From contig NZ_CP128846.1 in NCBI RefSeq assembly GCF_030388665.1, positions 806,001 to 870,000 of the forward strand: a DNA stretch of 64,000 bases, in the 5' to 3' direction. The position numbers were made by a program, and so were the translations under genes. Shown here in pieces: positions 18,366-27,416 of this stretch. The DNA is from Streptomyces flavofungini. GTDB lineage: Bacteria > Actinomycetota > Actinomycetes > Streptomycetales > Streptomycetaceae. The first letter of the stretch is position 1. The number at the start of each line of letters is the position of its first letter. The notes under the pieces were generated by a model. That model ran no database searches. It had not been told where the DNA came from and saw only the letters and a list, made by a program, of their open reading frames with translations.

Positions 18366-18968
18366 TCAGCCCCCGTGCCAGGCGATCACCGAGTCCACGA
18401 ACGCGACCACCCGTTCGCCGACGCGGTCCACGCTGCCGTTCTGCACGCTGACCTGGGCCCCCTCCAGTGCGAAGGTGATCTCGGCGGCGGCTCCCTCGGG
18501 ATCGGCGAGGCCGGCCGCGACGCACATCGCGGTGAGGCGGCGCAGTTGTCGCGCCTTGTGGGCCTCGATCACCTGGCGCGCCGGGTGCGACGGGTCGGGC
18601 AGTTCGGCGAGGGAGTTGACGAAGGGGCAGCCGCGGTGGGAGATCGACGACAGCCCGTCGGCGACGAACGCGGCGACGCCCCTGATCTGCGCCCGGGGGT
18701 CGTCCCGCCACCGCTCCTCGATGCGATCGAAGGCGTCGGCGTACTCGGCGGCGACGATGAGCAGCCACTCCGCCACGAGTGCGTCCTTGGTGCCGAAGTG
18801 GCGGTACAGGGCGGCCTTCGTGGTCCCGGCCCGGTCCGCGACGGCCTGCACGCCGACCCCCCTGATCCCCTCGGAGTGGAACAGCTCCTCGGCCGCGTCG
18901 AGGATGCGCTCGCGGGGCGGCAGCTTGGCCACCCGCTCCGCCCGGCCCGGCCGCACCGTGTCCGTCAT
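18366..18968 (-). CDS. TetR/AcrR-family repressor
   Basis: A 200-residue regulator. The helix-turn-helix VGVQAVADRAGTTKAALYRH is preceded by PPRERILDAAEELFHSEGIRG, and the C-terminal domain has CPFVNSLAELPDPSHPARQV, typical of the YxaF/LmrA-like TetR group with a conserved cysteine. It diverges from the amidase gene, and a 14-bp palindrome lies between them, so it probably represses the amidase and itself. Confidence 0.86.
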   Translation of the reverse strand: MTDTVRPGRAERVAKLPPRERILDAAEELFHSEGIRGVGVQAVADRAGTTKAALYRHFGTKDALVAEWLLIVAAEYADAFDRIEERWRDDPRAQIRGVAAFVADGLSSISHRGCPFVNSLAELPDPSHPARQVIEAHKARQLRRLTAMCVAAGLADPEGAAAEITFALEGAQVSVQNGSVDRVGERVVAFVDSVIAWHGG

Positions 18969-19021
18969 GCCCCGTCCTTCCGCGCCGCTTCCGGCCGCTG
19001 AGGCCGCACCACCCCATGCTA

Positions 19022-19057
19022 CGGTACCGAGCAGTTCCAGGTGATACCGATCGGTAT
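19022..19057. promoter_or_regulatory. TetR operator between repressor and amidase
   Basis: The perfect palindrome ATACCGATCGGTAT (19044-19057) lies in the divergent intergenic region; a second, 8-bp palindrome CGGTACCG sits at about 19022-19029. Position and symmetry fit the binding site of the adjacent TetR protein. Confidence 0.65.
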
Positions 19058-19097
19058 TGGATGGGACTCAACGGTTCCACAGGGCGGAGGGGTTCGC

Positions 19098-20573
19098 ATG
19101 AAGCTGTCGGAGTACGTGACGCATGACGCCGTCGGGCTTGCCGAGTTGGTCGCCCGGGGCGAGGTGACCGGCGCCGAGTTGCAGAGCGTCGCGCTGGAGG
19201 CGGTCGCCGCCGTCAATCCGCTGATCAACGCGGTGGTGGAGACCTGGGAGGCCGAGGGGGGCGAGGCTTCCGCCGCGAGGACGCCCGCGTCCGGGCGCGC
19301 GCCCGCCGGGGCTCCGCTGGCCGAAGTCCCCTTCCTGCTCAAGGACCTGGGCGTCACCATGGCCGGGAAGCGCACGGAGCTGGGCAGCCGGCTCGCCGAG
19401 GGCAACGTCGCCGCCGCGGACTCGTACCTGATGCGGCGCTTCCGCGCGGCCGACCTCGCGACCTTCGGCCGCACCACGACCCCGGAGTTCGCCTACGGCA
19501 TCACCACCGAGGCCGTCCTGTACGGGCCGACCCGCAACCCCTGGGACCTCGACCGCTCGACGGGCGGCTCGAGCGGCGGCTCGGCGGCCGCCGTCGCCGC
19601 GGGCATCGTGCCGGTCGCGCACGCCACGGACGCGGCCGGCTCGATCCGTGTCCCGGCCGCGAGCACCGGCCTTTTCGGTCTGAAGCCGACCCGGGGCCGG
19701 GTGTCCATGGGCCCCGACGTCGACGAGATCTTCAACGGCCTCGCCGTCCAGGGCTGCGTGAGCCGTACGGTGCGCGACAGCGCGGCGCTGCTGGACGCGA
19801 TCAGGGGCCCGGAGAGCGGCGACCCGTACTTCGCCGCCGAGCCCGAGCGCCCCTACAGCGAGGAGGTCACCCGCGACCCGGGCCGCCTCCGGGTGGGCGT
19901 CATCGCCCAGGGCGACGGCCGCCGCAGCACCGCGGCCCCGGTGCTCAGCGCCGTGTCCCGCACCGCGGAGCTCCTCACCTCGCTCGGCCACCACGTCGAG
20001 GAGGCCACCCTGGACACCGGCGTGCGCTGGGAGGAGTTCGTCCTGGCCAACGCCCGGCTGTGGACCGCCAACCTGGCCGCCTGGGTCGACTCCGTGGCCG
20101 CCGCCTCCGGCCGGCCCGTCGACCTGTCCACCGTCCAGCCCGAGACGCTCGCCAGCCACGCCTGGGGCCGCCGGGTCTCCGGCGCGGACTTCGTCGGCGC
20201 GCTCGGCGTGCGCAACACCGTCGCCCGCGCCGTCGGCCGCCGCTTCGACCGGTACGACGTGCTGCTCACTCCGACGCTCCCCGAACTGCCGCCGCGCCTG
20301 GGTGTGTTCGCCGAGGGCGTCGAGGACCTGGACGGCCTCGGCTGGATCGACCGGCTCTTCGACCGCTCCCCCTTCACCGTGGCCTTCAACGTCGCCGGGA
20401 CCCCCGCCATGTCCGTCCCCCTGGCGGCCGACCCCGCCACGGGTCTGCCCATCGGCCTGCAGTTCGCCGCCGCCTACGGCCGCGAGGACACCCTGTTCCG
20501 GCTCGCCTCCCAACTCGAACGAGCCGCCCCCTGGTCCGGCCGCACCCCCGCCGTCCGGGCCGGCTCGGTCTGA
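19098..20573 (+). CDS. Amidase (amidase-signature family)
   Basis: A 491-residue hydrolase that cleaves carboxylic amides or related C-N bonds. The catalytic triad is visible: K82 in LLKDLG, the cis-serine in the [11 protein letters not shown] signature (about 154-164), and nucleophile S182 in [11 protein letters not shown]. Length and the C-terminal [14 protein letters not shown] and [10 protein letters not shown] segments are normal for the family. ATG at 19098 has ribosome site GGCGGAGGGG; the longer open frame runs into the operator. Divergent control by the TetR gene is likely. The substrate is not apparent. Confidence 0.9.
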   Translation: MKLSEYVTHDAVGLAELVARGEVTGAELQSVALEAVAAVNPLINAVVETWEAEGGEASAARTPASGRAPAGAPLAEVPFLLKDLGVTMAGKRTELGSRLAEGNVAAADSYLMRRFRAADLATFGRTTTPEFAYGITTEAVLYGPTRNPWDLDRSTGGSSGGSAAAVAAGIVPVAHATDAAGSIRVPAASTGLFGLKPTRGRVSMGPDVDEIFNGLAVQGCVSRTVRDSAALLDAIRGPESGDPYFAAEPERPYSEEVTRDPGRLRVGVIAQGDGRRSTAAPVLSAVSRTAELLTSLGHHVEEATLDTGVRWEEFVLANARLWTANLAAWVDSVAAASGRPVDLSTVQPETLASHAWGRRVSGADFVGALGVRNTVARAVGRRFDRYDVLLTPTLPELPPRLGVFAEGVEDLDGLGWIDRLFDRSPFTVAFNVAGTPAMSVPLAADPATGLPIGLQFAAAYGREDTLFRLASQLERAAPWSGRTPAVRAGSV

Positions 20574-20712
20574 CAGGGCCGCTCGAACACCACACGGGGC
20601 CATCCCCCGTCGCCGCCGGTGCGGCCGTCGCACTCCCGCTCGTGACGGGAGCGAACGCGCCCTGACACCGGCCGCCCCCGGCACCGGCCGCCCCTCAACC
20701 GGGCCGCAGGCC

Positions 20713-21864
20713 CTACTTCTTCGGCTCCCGGAAGCGACCGAACGCCTTCGAGAGGGCCTTCAGCGGCGAGCCGTCGCCCTTGGCGGCCCCGTCCCCGGGC
20801 GGCCGGACCGTGCCGTCGCCGCCGGTGACCTCGGCGAGAGCGGCCTGGGCCGCCTCGGCCGCCTCGCGGTACAGGTCGCGGGACTTCGTCATGGCGTCGA
20901 GCGCCTCGGCGTACTTGGTGACCATGCCCTGGGCATGCACCAGCTCCTCGTCCGGGGTGAGCAGGTGCCAGCCCCGGCGCAGCCGCGTCAGGGCCTGCTC
21001 GGCCTCGGCGGGCAGGGGGCGCGGCAGGGCGGCGAACTCCTGGATCCGGTCGAGGAGTTCGGTGGGCTCCGAGCCGTCGAGGAAGACGCTGCGCACCGTG
21101 AAGCGGTCCGCGTCGTAGTCGGCGCTCGGCGGCTCCATGGCCAGGACGACGGCGCCGCCACGCGGCATCCGCACGCCCAGCTCCCGCTTCATCGCGAAGT
21201 CGGCGATCTGCGCCTGCTCCGGCCTGCCCCGGTGCTCGATCACCCGGTGCCGCAGGCCGGGCGGCAGGAACCTCGCGATCGGCTGCTGGCCCACGGCGTC
21301 CGGCGTCATCGCCTCGTGCACCACGACGTGGACGAACCAGCTCTGCCGCGTGCAGTCGCGCAGTCGGCGGCGCAGCTCGTCGTCGTCCTTGGGCAGGTGG
21401 TTCGCCGCCCGCAGGCGCACGTCGGGCACCACGTCGTGGTCCCAGGGGACCTGCTCGCTGTCGGGCCAGAACATGGTGGCGGGCGAGGGCCAGCGCACGT
21501 CCCACGTGCGGTCGGCCTCGGCGGCGAGGATCCAGGTGACGCCGTCGCCGTCCTTGCGGCGGCTCTCCGGGTCGTACGTGGTGAGCTGGGCGCGGACCGT
21601 GACGTCGTCGTCCACGCGCCAGCGGGCCTCGAAGAGCCGGCGGGCGAGGGGGCCGGGGTCGGCGGACTCGTCCCGGGGGTGCAGCACGGTGGCGCGGGCC
21701 GCCTCGGCGGGTTCGAGGTCCAGGAAGTCGTCGAGCACCCCGGCCGCCTTGAGGGCGATCAGGTTGCGCCGGACGTCCTGCTCGGGCTCGGGCCCGAGGT
21801 GGCGCCCGCGCCCCAGCCACGCGGTGTCGGGGGCAGTGGTCGATGAGGTGGTGTTTTTGGCCAT
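20713..21864 (-). CDS. Hypothetical protein, 383 residues
   Basis: No family recognised. The protein is soluble, without signal peptide or membrane segment. The middle contains several beta-rich stretches (WFVHVVVHEAM, GGAVVLAMEPP, RFTVRSVFLDG) and the C-terminal 80 residues (ELVHAQGMVTKYAEALDAM, LYREAAEAAQAALAEV) are helical and probably coiled coil, ending in a basic tail. ATG at 21864. It stands alone between two plus-strand genes. Confidence 0.65.
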   Translation of the reverse strand: MAKNTTSSTTAPDTAWLGRGRHLGPEPEQDVRRNLIALKAAGVLDDFLDLEPAEAARATVLHPRDESADPGPLARRLFEARWRVDDDVTVRAQLTTYDPESRRKDGDGVTWILAAEADRTWDVRWPSPATMFWPDSEQVPWDHDVVPDVRLRAANHLPKDDDELRRRLRDCTRQSWFVHVVVHEAMTPDAVGQQPIARFLPPGLRHRVIEHRGRPEQAQIADFAMKRELGVRMPRGGAVVLAMEPPSADYDADRFTVRSVFLDGSEPTELLDRIQEFAALPRPLPAEAEQALTRLRRGWHLLTPDEELVHAQGMVTKYAEALDAMTKSRDLYREAAEAAQAALAEVTGGDGTVRPPGDGAAKGDGSPLKALSKAFGRFREPKK

Positions 21865-22190
21865 GGAATCGTTCTGTGGGTGATCGGGGCCCGATCAGTA
21901 TGGTCCGTGAACGCTTGAGTCTCCCAGGTCAGAACCCTTCCACCCCGAGGGGATCGGCAACTGTCGACATCGGCTTCGAAGAGGTCACCTTCTCATGGAA
22001 TCAGGGGGATTCGGAGGGTGCCCGGGGCCTTGGCCCGAAAACAGGCGCACGTGACACCGCCGGGTGGCAGGCGTCGGCGGAGGGCGCGCACTCCCGCGCG
22101 TGCGCCGTCGACTGTGGATCTTGCCGACTCTTTCCGGCCGATCACGCCCCGGTCGCGCCCGTCCGGCCGCGACCGCGCAGAGTGGTCCCC
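21865..22190. other. Divergent intergenic region with a 17-bp palindrome
   Basis: No gene is supported in these 326 bp. Close to the start of the minus-strand hypothetical gene lies the perfect inverted repeat TGATCGG-GGC-CCGATCA (21881-21897), a possible operator. The rest is unremarkable upstream sequence of the DUF1838-like gene. Confidence 0.5.
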
Positions 22191-22937
22191 ATGACCACTC
22201 CCGCAGAGCTGCTCCGTTCGTTCGCCCGCACCCGTGCCTCGCTCGACGGCGAGGAGGTCACCTACTGGTGGTCCGGGGACGTGTACAGCTGGGCGCCCGA
22301 CGAGCCCTACCAGCGCGTGTTCGGTTTCGAGGGGCTCAACGTCGCCCGCCTGGTGCCGGACGCCGAGGCCGGTCCCGACGCGTATCGACTGCTCACCCGC
22401 GAGGCGGCCTTCTTCCTCGACCCCGGCACCCGCGAGATCCTGGAGACGTGGCAGGGCCTGCCGGTGGTGCACATCTGGAACGACCCGGCGAACCAGAGGT
22501 GGCGCCCCTTCCCGATACCGACGACCGAGCTCGGCGGCCAGGTCTGCTTCAGCCTGGAGATCCCGCTGTCCTACCCCTCGCCCCTGCCGGTGGCCCAGTA
22601 CCCCGTGCACTCGGCAGGTGACACGTACAAGGCCCTCGAACTCTTCCAGTTCTTCGCCGACCGCGCCGACCTCGCGGGTCCCGCGCCCAGTATCCCGGCC
22701 ACCATGTCGTGGACACGGATGTCCCCGTGGATGCCCTGGATGGCCCGCGGCCGGCGGCCGGGCGGTCTCACCTTCCACTGCCGGGGCCGCAAGCTCGCCT
22801 CGTACACCGAGGTCCCCCGGCGCACCCGGGACTACGTCGCCGACCACCGGCCGGCGTTCGCGCACGCGCCGCGGGAGTGGAGCGAGCCCAACGAGACCAG
22901 TTGGACGTACTTCCGGAAGCTCAACCCGCCGAAGTAG
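22191..22937 (+). CDS. DUF1838-like protein
   Basis: A 248-residue protein resembling the DUF1838 family (recalled signature: a WWxGxVYSW motif followed by FGFEGxNVARxV). Here this is EEVTYWWSGDVYSWAPDEPY with FGFEGLNVARLV; later segments PVVHIWNDPANQRWRPFPI, PLSYPSPL and RRTRDYVADHRPAFAHAP fit too. No signal peptide, no known activity. ATG at 22191 is chosen because homology starts there; the frame is open for another 348 bases upstream. Confidence 0.72.
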   Translation: MTTPAELLRSFARTRASLDGEEVTYWWSGDVYSWAPDEPYQRVFGFEGLNVARLVPDAEAGPDAYRLLTREAAFFLDPGTREILETWQGLPVVHIWNDPANQRWRPFPIPTTELGGQVCFSLEIPLSYPSPLPVAQYPVHSAGDTYKALELFQFFADRADLAGPAPSIPATMSWTRMSPWMPWMARGRRPGGLTFHCRGRKLASYTEVPRRTRDYVADHRPAFAHAPREWSEPNETSWTYFRKLNPPK

Positions 22938-23027
22938 CCGTCGCGTCCCCGCGCCTCGCCGGGGCGACGCCGGGCTGCGCCGACCATGGGACCGACCGAC
23001 CGCAGAACTGGAAGGGAATCGTCCGCC

Positions 23028-23675
23028 ATGTCACTCGTCCGCGTCCAACACGTCTCCCTCTCGCTCGACGGCTTCGCGACCGGGGAGGGCCGGAGTCTCG
23101 AAGCGCCGTTCGGCCACGCCGGGGAACGGCTGCACGACTGGATGTTCGCCACCCGGTGGGGTCGCGAGATGCTGGGCCGGACGGGCGGCTCGGGCGGTGT
23201 CGACGACGCCCTCGTGCGCCTCTTCGCTCCCGGGGTCGGCGCCGAGATCATGGGGGCGGGGAAGTTCGGGTACCCCGGCTGGCACGACGATCCGGAGTGG
23301 AAGGGCTGGTGGGGTGCCAACCCGCCGTTCCACACGCCGGTCTTCGTCCTCACCCATCAGCCGCGGCCGTCGATCGAGATGGAGGGCGGCACGACGTTCC
23401 ACTTCATCGACGCCTCGCCCGCCGAGGCCCTGGCGACGGCCCGGGAGGCCGCGGGCGGCCTGGACGTGCGCCTCGGCGGCGGCCCCAGCATGATCCGCGA
23501 CTTCCTCGCCGCCGGGCTCGTCGACCACCTGCACCTCGTGGTGGTCCCGATCCTGCTCGGCCGGGGCGTGCGCCTCTGGGACGACCTCGAGGGCCTGGAG
23601 AAGGACTACGACGTCGAGGCCGTCTCCACCCCCAGCGGAGTCACACACCTGATGTTCACCCGCGCGAGCCGGTGA
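23028..23675 (+). CDS. Dihydrofolate-reductase-like protein (RibD C-terminal family)
   Basis: A 215-residue cytoplasmic oxidoreductase fold. Recognisable are VQHVSLSLDGFATG, IMGAGKFGYPGW (the RxM/GRxT region), TPVFVLTHQPRP, TTFHFIDASPAEALATAREAAGG, the Rossmann-like DVRLGGGPSMIRDFLAAGLVDHLHLVVVPILLGRGVRLWD, and a short C-terminus. These proteins use NADPH, but most substrates are unknown. ATG at 23028 has ribosome site GGAAGGGAAT. Confidence 0.86.
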   Translation: MSLVRVQHVSLSLDGFATGEGRSLEAPFGHAGERLHDWMFATRWGREMLGRTGGSGGVDDALVRLFAPGVGAEIMGAGKFGYPGWHDDPEWKGWWGANPPFHTPVFVLTHQPRPSIEMEGGTTFHFIDASPAEALATAREAAGGLDVRLGGGPSMIRDFLAAGLVDHLHLVVVPILLGRGVRLWDDLEGLEKDYDVEAVSTPSGVTHLMFTRASR

Positions 23676-23712
23676 ATCGCGGCGGTCGTGCGGGTCGGGT
23701 ACAGATGTGATC

Positions 23713-24759
23713 ATGAACGCGACCAGCGCATCCCTCTCCGGCACGACCGCGCGCGCCCCCGCCGTCGCCATGCTGCGGCTGCTCGGCGGGTTCCAGATCT
23801 CCCAGGCCCTGTACGTCACGGCCCGCGCCGGGGTCGCCGACGAGTTGGCCGCCGGGCCGCGGCCGGTCGGCGCGGTGGCCGAGGCCACCGGGCTCCGGCC
23901 CGACCTGCTGCGCCGCCTGCTGCGGAGCCTCGCCGCCGAGCGGGTCTTCGCGTACGACGAGGAACGGGACTCCGTGGCCCTCGGGCCGCTCGGGCACACC
24001 CTGCGCGGCGGCACCGACGAGTCCGTCCGCGAGGTCGCCCTGATGTGGATGGAGACCCACTACCGGCCCTTCGGCCGACTGTGGTCCACCCTGCACGACG
24101 GGGTGCCCGCCGCCGAGCGGGAGTTGGGCAGGCCGTTCTTCGACTGGCTCGGCGAGGACCCGGACCGGGTCGCGGGGTTCAGCGCCGCCATGGCCGACTT
24201 GATGCGCGCCGTCCGCCGGGACGCGATCGACGCCCTCGACCTGACCGGCGTCCGCCACCTGGTCGACATCGGCGGAGCCGACGGAACGTGCCTGGCCGCC
24301 CTGGCGGGCCGCCACCCGTGGCTGCGCGGCACCGTCTTCGACCTGCCTCATGTCGTACCGGCCGCGCACGACACGCTCAGGAGGGCCGGAGTCGCCGACC
24401 GGGTCGACACCCGGGGCGGCGACTTCTTCCAGGCCGTACCGGAGGGCGCCGACGCGTATCTCGCCTGCTTCGTCCTCCACGACTGGAACGACGAGCAGAG
24501 CACCCGCATCCTGGAGCGCGTCCACGAGGCGGCGGCGCCCGGTGCCCGGCTCCTCCTTGTCGAGACCGTCCTCGGCCGCGGTCCCGCACCCGAGATCGCG
24601 ACCATGCTGGACCTGACGATGATGGGCATCGTCGACGGGCGCGAGCGCACCCTCGAGGACTGGCGTTCGCTGCTCGCGGGCGCCGGGTTCCGGCTGACCC
24701 GGGCCGTCGAGACGGCGAGCCCCATGTGTGTCGTCGAGGCGGTCAGGACGGATCGCTGA
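23713..24759 (+). CDS. SAM-dependent O-methyltransferase (acetylserotonin/hydroxyneurosporene type)
   Basis: A 348-residue enzyme. A winged-helix dimerisation domain (PRPVGAVAEATGLRPDLLRRLL) precedes a class I methyltransferase domain with the glycine-rich motif VDIGGADGTCLAAL, the acidic FDLPHVV, and the catalytic histidine in CFVLHDWND. Such enzymes usually methylate hydroxyls of small aromatic or polyketide products. I prefer ATG at 23713 over GTG at 23707. No biosynthetic cluster surrounds it. Confidence 0.88.
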   Translation: MNATSASLSGTTARAPAVAMLRLLGGFQISQALYVTARAGVADELAAGPRPVGAVAEATGLRPDLLRRLLRSLAAERVFAYDEERDSVALGPLGHTLRGGTDESVREVALMWMETHYRPFGRLWSTLHDGVPAAERELGRPFFDWLGEDPDRVAGFSAAMADLMRAVRRDAIDALDLTGVRHLVDIGGADGTCLAALAGRHPWLRGTVFDLPHVVPAAHDTLRRAGVADRVDTRGGDFFQAVPEGADAYLACFVLHDWNDEQSTRILERVHEAAAPGARLLLVETVLGRGPAPEIATMLDLTMMGIVDGRERTLEDWRSLLAGAGFRLTRAVETASPMCVVEAVRTDR

Positions 24760-24830
24760 CACGTGTCGGCTCCCGCATCGGCGTGTGGCCTCGCCCCGGC
24801 CGGGCCGCAGGGCCGACTGGCTGCGCACGC

Positions 24831-24890
24831 CTCACGATGAGCGCGTCAGGAAGTGCGCGGCTCACGGTGAGCGCGTCAGGAAGGCGCCGA
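24831..24890. repeat. Imperfect 30-bp tandem repeat at the end of a hydrolase gene
   Basis: Two adjacent copies, each with CTCACG(A/G)TGAGCGCG then TCAGGAAG, at 24831-24860 and 24861-24890. The second contains the stop codon of the minus-strand hydrolase, so the first looks like a duplicated gene end. Confidence 0.75.
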
Positions 24891-25800
24891 GCGCGGTGAT
24901 CAGCGCGGCCGGGTCGTCCTCCTGCACGTTGTGCCCCGCGTCCGGCACCACGACGAGTTCACCGTCGGGCACGCGTTCGACGAGGCGCTCGGCGGCGGAC
25001 TGCGGGAGCACTCTGCTGCGCCCGCCGCGCACGAGGAGCACGGGCAGGCCCGTGAGCTGGGCCGCGAGACGGTCGGTTGCGGCGAGGATGGCGGGGAAGT
25101 CGGGCGGACGCGGATCGCCCTTCGGTACCCACGTGCCGCCGGGGGTGCGGCGGAAGAGGGCGCGCATGCGGTACGTGAGGCGTCCGCGGCCGGCTCGTGG
25201 GCTGACGCGCAGCGCGGCGTCCACCACGGTGTCGAGCTCGTCGACCGGGCCGAGTCCGGCCATGAAGGTCCGCATCCGCTCGGTGCTCTCGAAGTCGACG
25301 CCGGGTGCGACGTCGATCAGCGCCAGGCGCGCGACACGGTCCGGGTGCGCGGCGGCGGCCCGGGCGGCGACCACACCGCCGAGCGACATGCCGACGAGGC
25401 GCACCCGGTCGAGGCCGAGGTGGTCGGCCGCGGCGATCACGTCCTCCGCCATCGTGTCGACGCGGTAGTCGTCGGACCAGTCGCTGTCGCCGTGGCCGCG
25501 CAGGTCGAGGGCGACGAGGCGCGCGGTCCCGCGCAGACCGAGGCAGACGAAGTCCCAGGTCCGCGCGGTCAGTCCGCCGCCGTGCAGGAGCAGCACCGCC
25601 GGGCCCCCGCCGCCCCAGTCGAATCCGTGCAGCCGACAGCCCGCGCGGGACCAGGAGATGTCGCGCGGCGGCGCCGGATCGTGGATCCGCACGCCCAGCG
25701 ACGCGGCCAGTTCGGCCATCTCGGCTGTCTCGGCCATCCCGACTGCCTCATCCGTCTCGGTCATCTCGGTCACCGAAGGGACCGAGGTCCGTCCGTCCAC
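24862..25800 (-). CDS. Alpha/beta hydrolase
   Basis: A 312-residue soluble hydrolase. The oxyanion region is VLLLHGGGLTARTWD, then ALDLRGHGDSDW, the nucleophile elbow LVGMSLGGVVAAR, a helical cap, and the C-terminal acid and histidine around VLLVRGGRS and VPDAGHNVQEDDP. GTG at 25800 has the ribosome site GCGAGGGGG; the longer open frame would run through the operator. It is divergent from a TetR gene that carries a double operator, so it is probably that regulator's target. The substrate is unknown. Confidence 0.86.
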   Translation of the reverse strand: MDGRTSVPSVTEMTETDEAVGMAETAEMAELAASLGVRIHDPAPPRDISWSRAGCRLHGFDWGGGGPAVLLLHGGGLTARTWDFVCLGLRGTARLVALDLRGHGDSDWSDDYRVDTMAEDVIAAADHLGLDRVRLVGMSLGGVVAARAAAAHPDRVARLALIDVAPGVDFESTERMRTFMAGLGPVDELDTVVDAALRVSPRAGRGRLTYRMRALFRRTPGGTWVPKGDPRPPDFPAILAATDRLAAQLTGLPVLLVRGGRSRVLPQSAAERLVERVPDGELVVVPDAGHNVQEDDPAALITALGAFLTRSP

Positions 25801-25825
25801 AGCGACACCCCCTCGCCCGCGCCAC

Positions 25826-25874
25826 TTACCTTGACGCCTCAAGGTAAGCCGCTTGCCTTGAGGCGTCAAGGTAA
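25826..25874. promoter_or_regulatory. Duplicated palindromic operator
   Basis: Two near-identical 22-bp palindromes occupy the divergent gap: TTACCTTGA-CGCC-TCAAGGTAA (25826-25847, perfect) and TTGCCTTGA-GGCG-TCAAGGTAA (25853-25874, one mismatch). Centres are 27 bp apart, and the second ends 9 bp before the TetR start, so a bound dimer pair would shut off both genes. Confidence 0.85.
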
Positions 25875-25883
25875 GCTGGTGAG

Positions 25884-26516
25884 GTGGCTACCCGTAGACG
25901 ACGTACACCCGACGAGGCCAAGCAGCTGATCCTGGAGGCCGCGGGTGAACTGCTCGCCGCGGGCGGCCCGGCAGCCGTGCAGGTGCGGGCCGTGGCCGCC
26001 GCGGTCGGGGTGTCCGACGCCGCCGTCAACCATCACTTCGGCACCCGCGAGCACTTGCTGTCCGCGCTCCTTCGCTTCGGCGGCAGGAAGCTCACGTCCG
26101 AGCTGCGCGCGGCCCTGGACTCCTGGACCGACGGGCCCGCCGACCCGGCCGGCCTGGTCCGGGCGCTGTCCGCGCCCTACGCCGACGGCTACGCCGAACT
26201 GGCCCTCGCGCTCCACCAGTCGGGCTGGCGGGACACCGGCAGCGGACTTCTCGACGAGATCGTGGACCGCCTCCACGCACAGGCACGGGTCGCCTGCGCC
26301 GACACCGGCCGCACTCCCCCGACACGTGAGAGCGTCCAGCTCACGATGGCCGCCCTCCATCAAGCCGTCGCGACGGAGCCCCTGTTCGGCGCCGAGTTCC
26401 GCAGGAGCGCGGGGCTGGACGCGGACGCGCGCGAGCGGACGCTGCGCTGGTGGACCGGAATCCTGCGCGCCACCCTCGCCGGAACGGACCCCGGGCCCTC
26501 CCGCCGGGACCGGTGA
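25884..26516 (+). CDS. TetR/AcrR-family repressor
   Basis: A 210-residue regulator. The helix-turn-helix VQVRAVAAAVGVSDAAVNHHFG follows a basic start (MATRRRRTPDEAKQLILEAA). The C-terminal domain (ALHQSGWRDTGSGLLDEIVDRL, TMAALHQAVATEPLFGAEFRR) is typical of TetR ligand domains. GTG at 25884 lies just after the second operator, which argues for tight autorepression. The divergent hydrolase is the apparent partner. Confidence 0.87.
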   Translation: MATRRRRTPDEAKQLILEAAGELLAAGGPAAVQVRAVAAAVGVSDAAVNHHFGTREHLLSALLRFGGRKLTSELRAALDSWTDGPADPAGLVRALSAPYADGYAELALALHQSGWRDTGSGLLDEIVDRLHAQARVACADTGRTPPTRESVQLTMAALHQAVATEPLFGAEFRRSAGLDADARERTLRWWTGILRATLAGTDPGPSRRDR

Positions 26517-26692
26517 CGACCGTCGCCGCCACGCGGGGCCGCCCCCGCGCACACCTCGCCGTGCGCGACCCTCGCCGCGCCTGACATCCGGGCGGGTACC
26601 GGGCGAAGGTCGGGTGGTCCTCGGTCGCGGGGTTCCCCGGGGCGGGCGGCCCCGGTTCGCTGGAGGTGGGCGGCGACGCGGGGGTGAGGGCG

Positions 26693-27304
26693 ATGGACAT
26701 CACGGGTGCGGGCGCGCCGATCGTGGCGATCGTCGGCGTACTGGGAACCCTCCTGTCGGCCCTGCTCACCCAGCGGGCGGCCGAGCGCAGCCGGCAGCGC
26801 GAGCAGGAACGGGCCGAGCGGACCCAGGCGTGGTCCCGGGAGACCGAGGCGCGACGCGCCTGTTGCATCGCGCTCAACACCGCTTCGCGGCAGTATCTGG
26901 CCGCCCTCACCGACCAGTCGCACGCCCTGGCCCGCGCGGAGGACCCACGCGCGGCACGACAACGCCTCACCGAGGCCCGGGACCTGCACCGGGACGTGTA
27001 CGCGGAGGCCCAGATGCGACTGCCCGACCCGGTGCTCGCCCTCGCCGGCGAGGCCACCCGCGCGCTCGGCGCCCTCTACGGCAGGCTCCGGCGCCTGGAC
27101 GACGGCGTACCCCGGCCGGGCGACTCGCTCGACGCCGCGCAGCGGGAGATCGACGCGCTGTGGGAGCGGCTGCGGGAGCTGCGCCGGGGCATGCGCGCCG
27201 ACCTCGGAGCCTTCGGACCGTCCCCGCCGGGCGCCGCCAACGCGCCCGCACCCCATCGGGTCCGGGCCGGTCCGGGCGCGAACCGGGCGAGTTCCGGGCG
27301 TTGA
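26693..27304 (+). CDS. Small membrane-anchored helical protein, unknown function
   Basis: A 203-residue protein with one N-terminal membrane helix (APIVAIVGVLGTLLSALLTQ) followed by a charged, probably coiled-coil stretch (RAAERSRQREQERAERTQ) and further helices; the C-terminus is Pro/Ala-rich. Proteins with this layout are common in actinomycetes without assigned roles. ATG at 26693 has GGTGAGGGCG before it. It lies 112 bp upstream of the CHAT gene on the same strand, but there is no overlap to tie it to that locus. Confidence 0.7.
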   Translation: MDITGAGAPIVAIVGVLGTLLSALLTQRAAERSRQREQERAERTQAWSRETEARRACCIALNTASRQYLAALTDQSHALARAEDPRAARQRLTEARDLHRDVYAEAQMRLPDPVLALAGEATRALGALYGRLRRLDDGVPRPGDSLDAAQREIDALWERLRELRRGMRADLGAFGPSPPGAANAPAPHRVRAGPGANRASSGR

Positions 27305-27416
27305 TCGGGCGTCGGACGGAAAGCTCGGCGATCGGGCTCCGCCAGGGCTGACATCTCGTCATCATGGAGTCCGCACAGGGCTTTTGAGATCTTCGGGACG
27401 TGACGGGACGTGAGGA

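Noticed and set aside
18102..19001. A plus-strand open frame opposite the TetR gene
   Set aside because: The minus strand encodes a clear TetR helix-turn-helix; the plus frame is compositionally a shadow.
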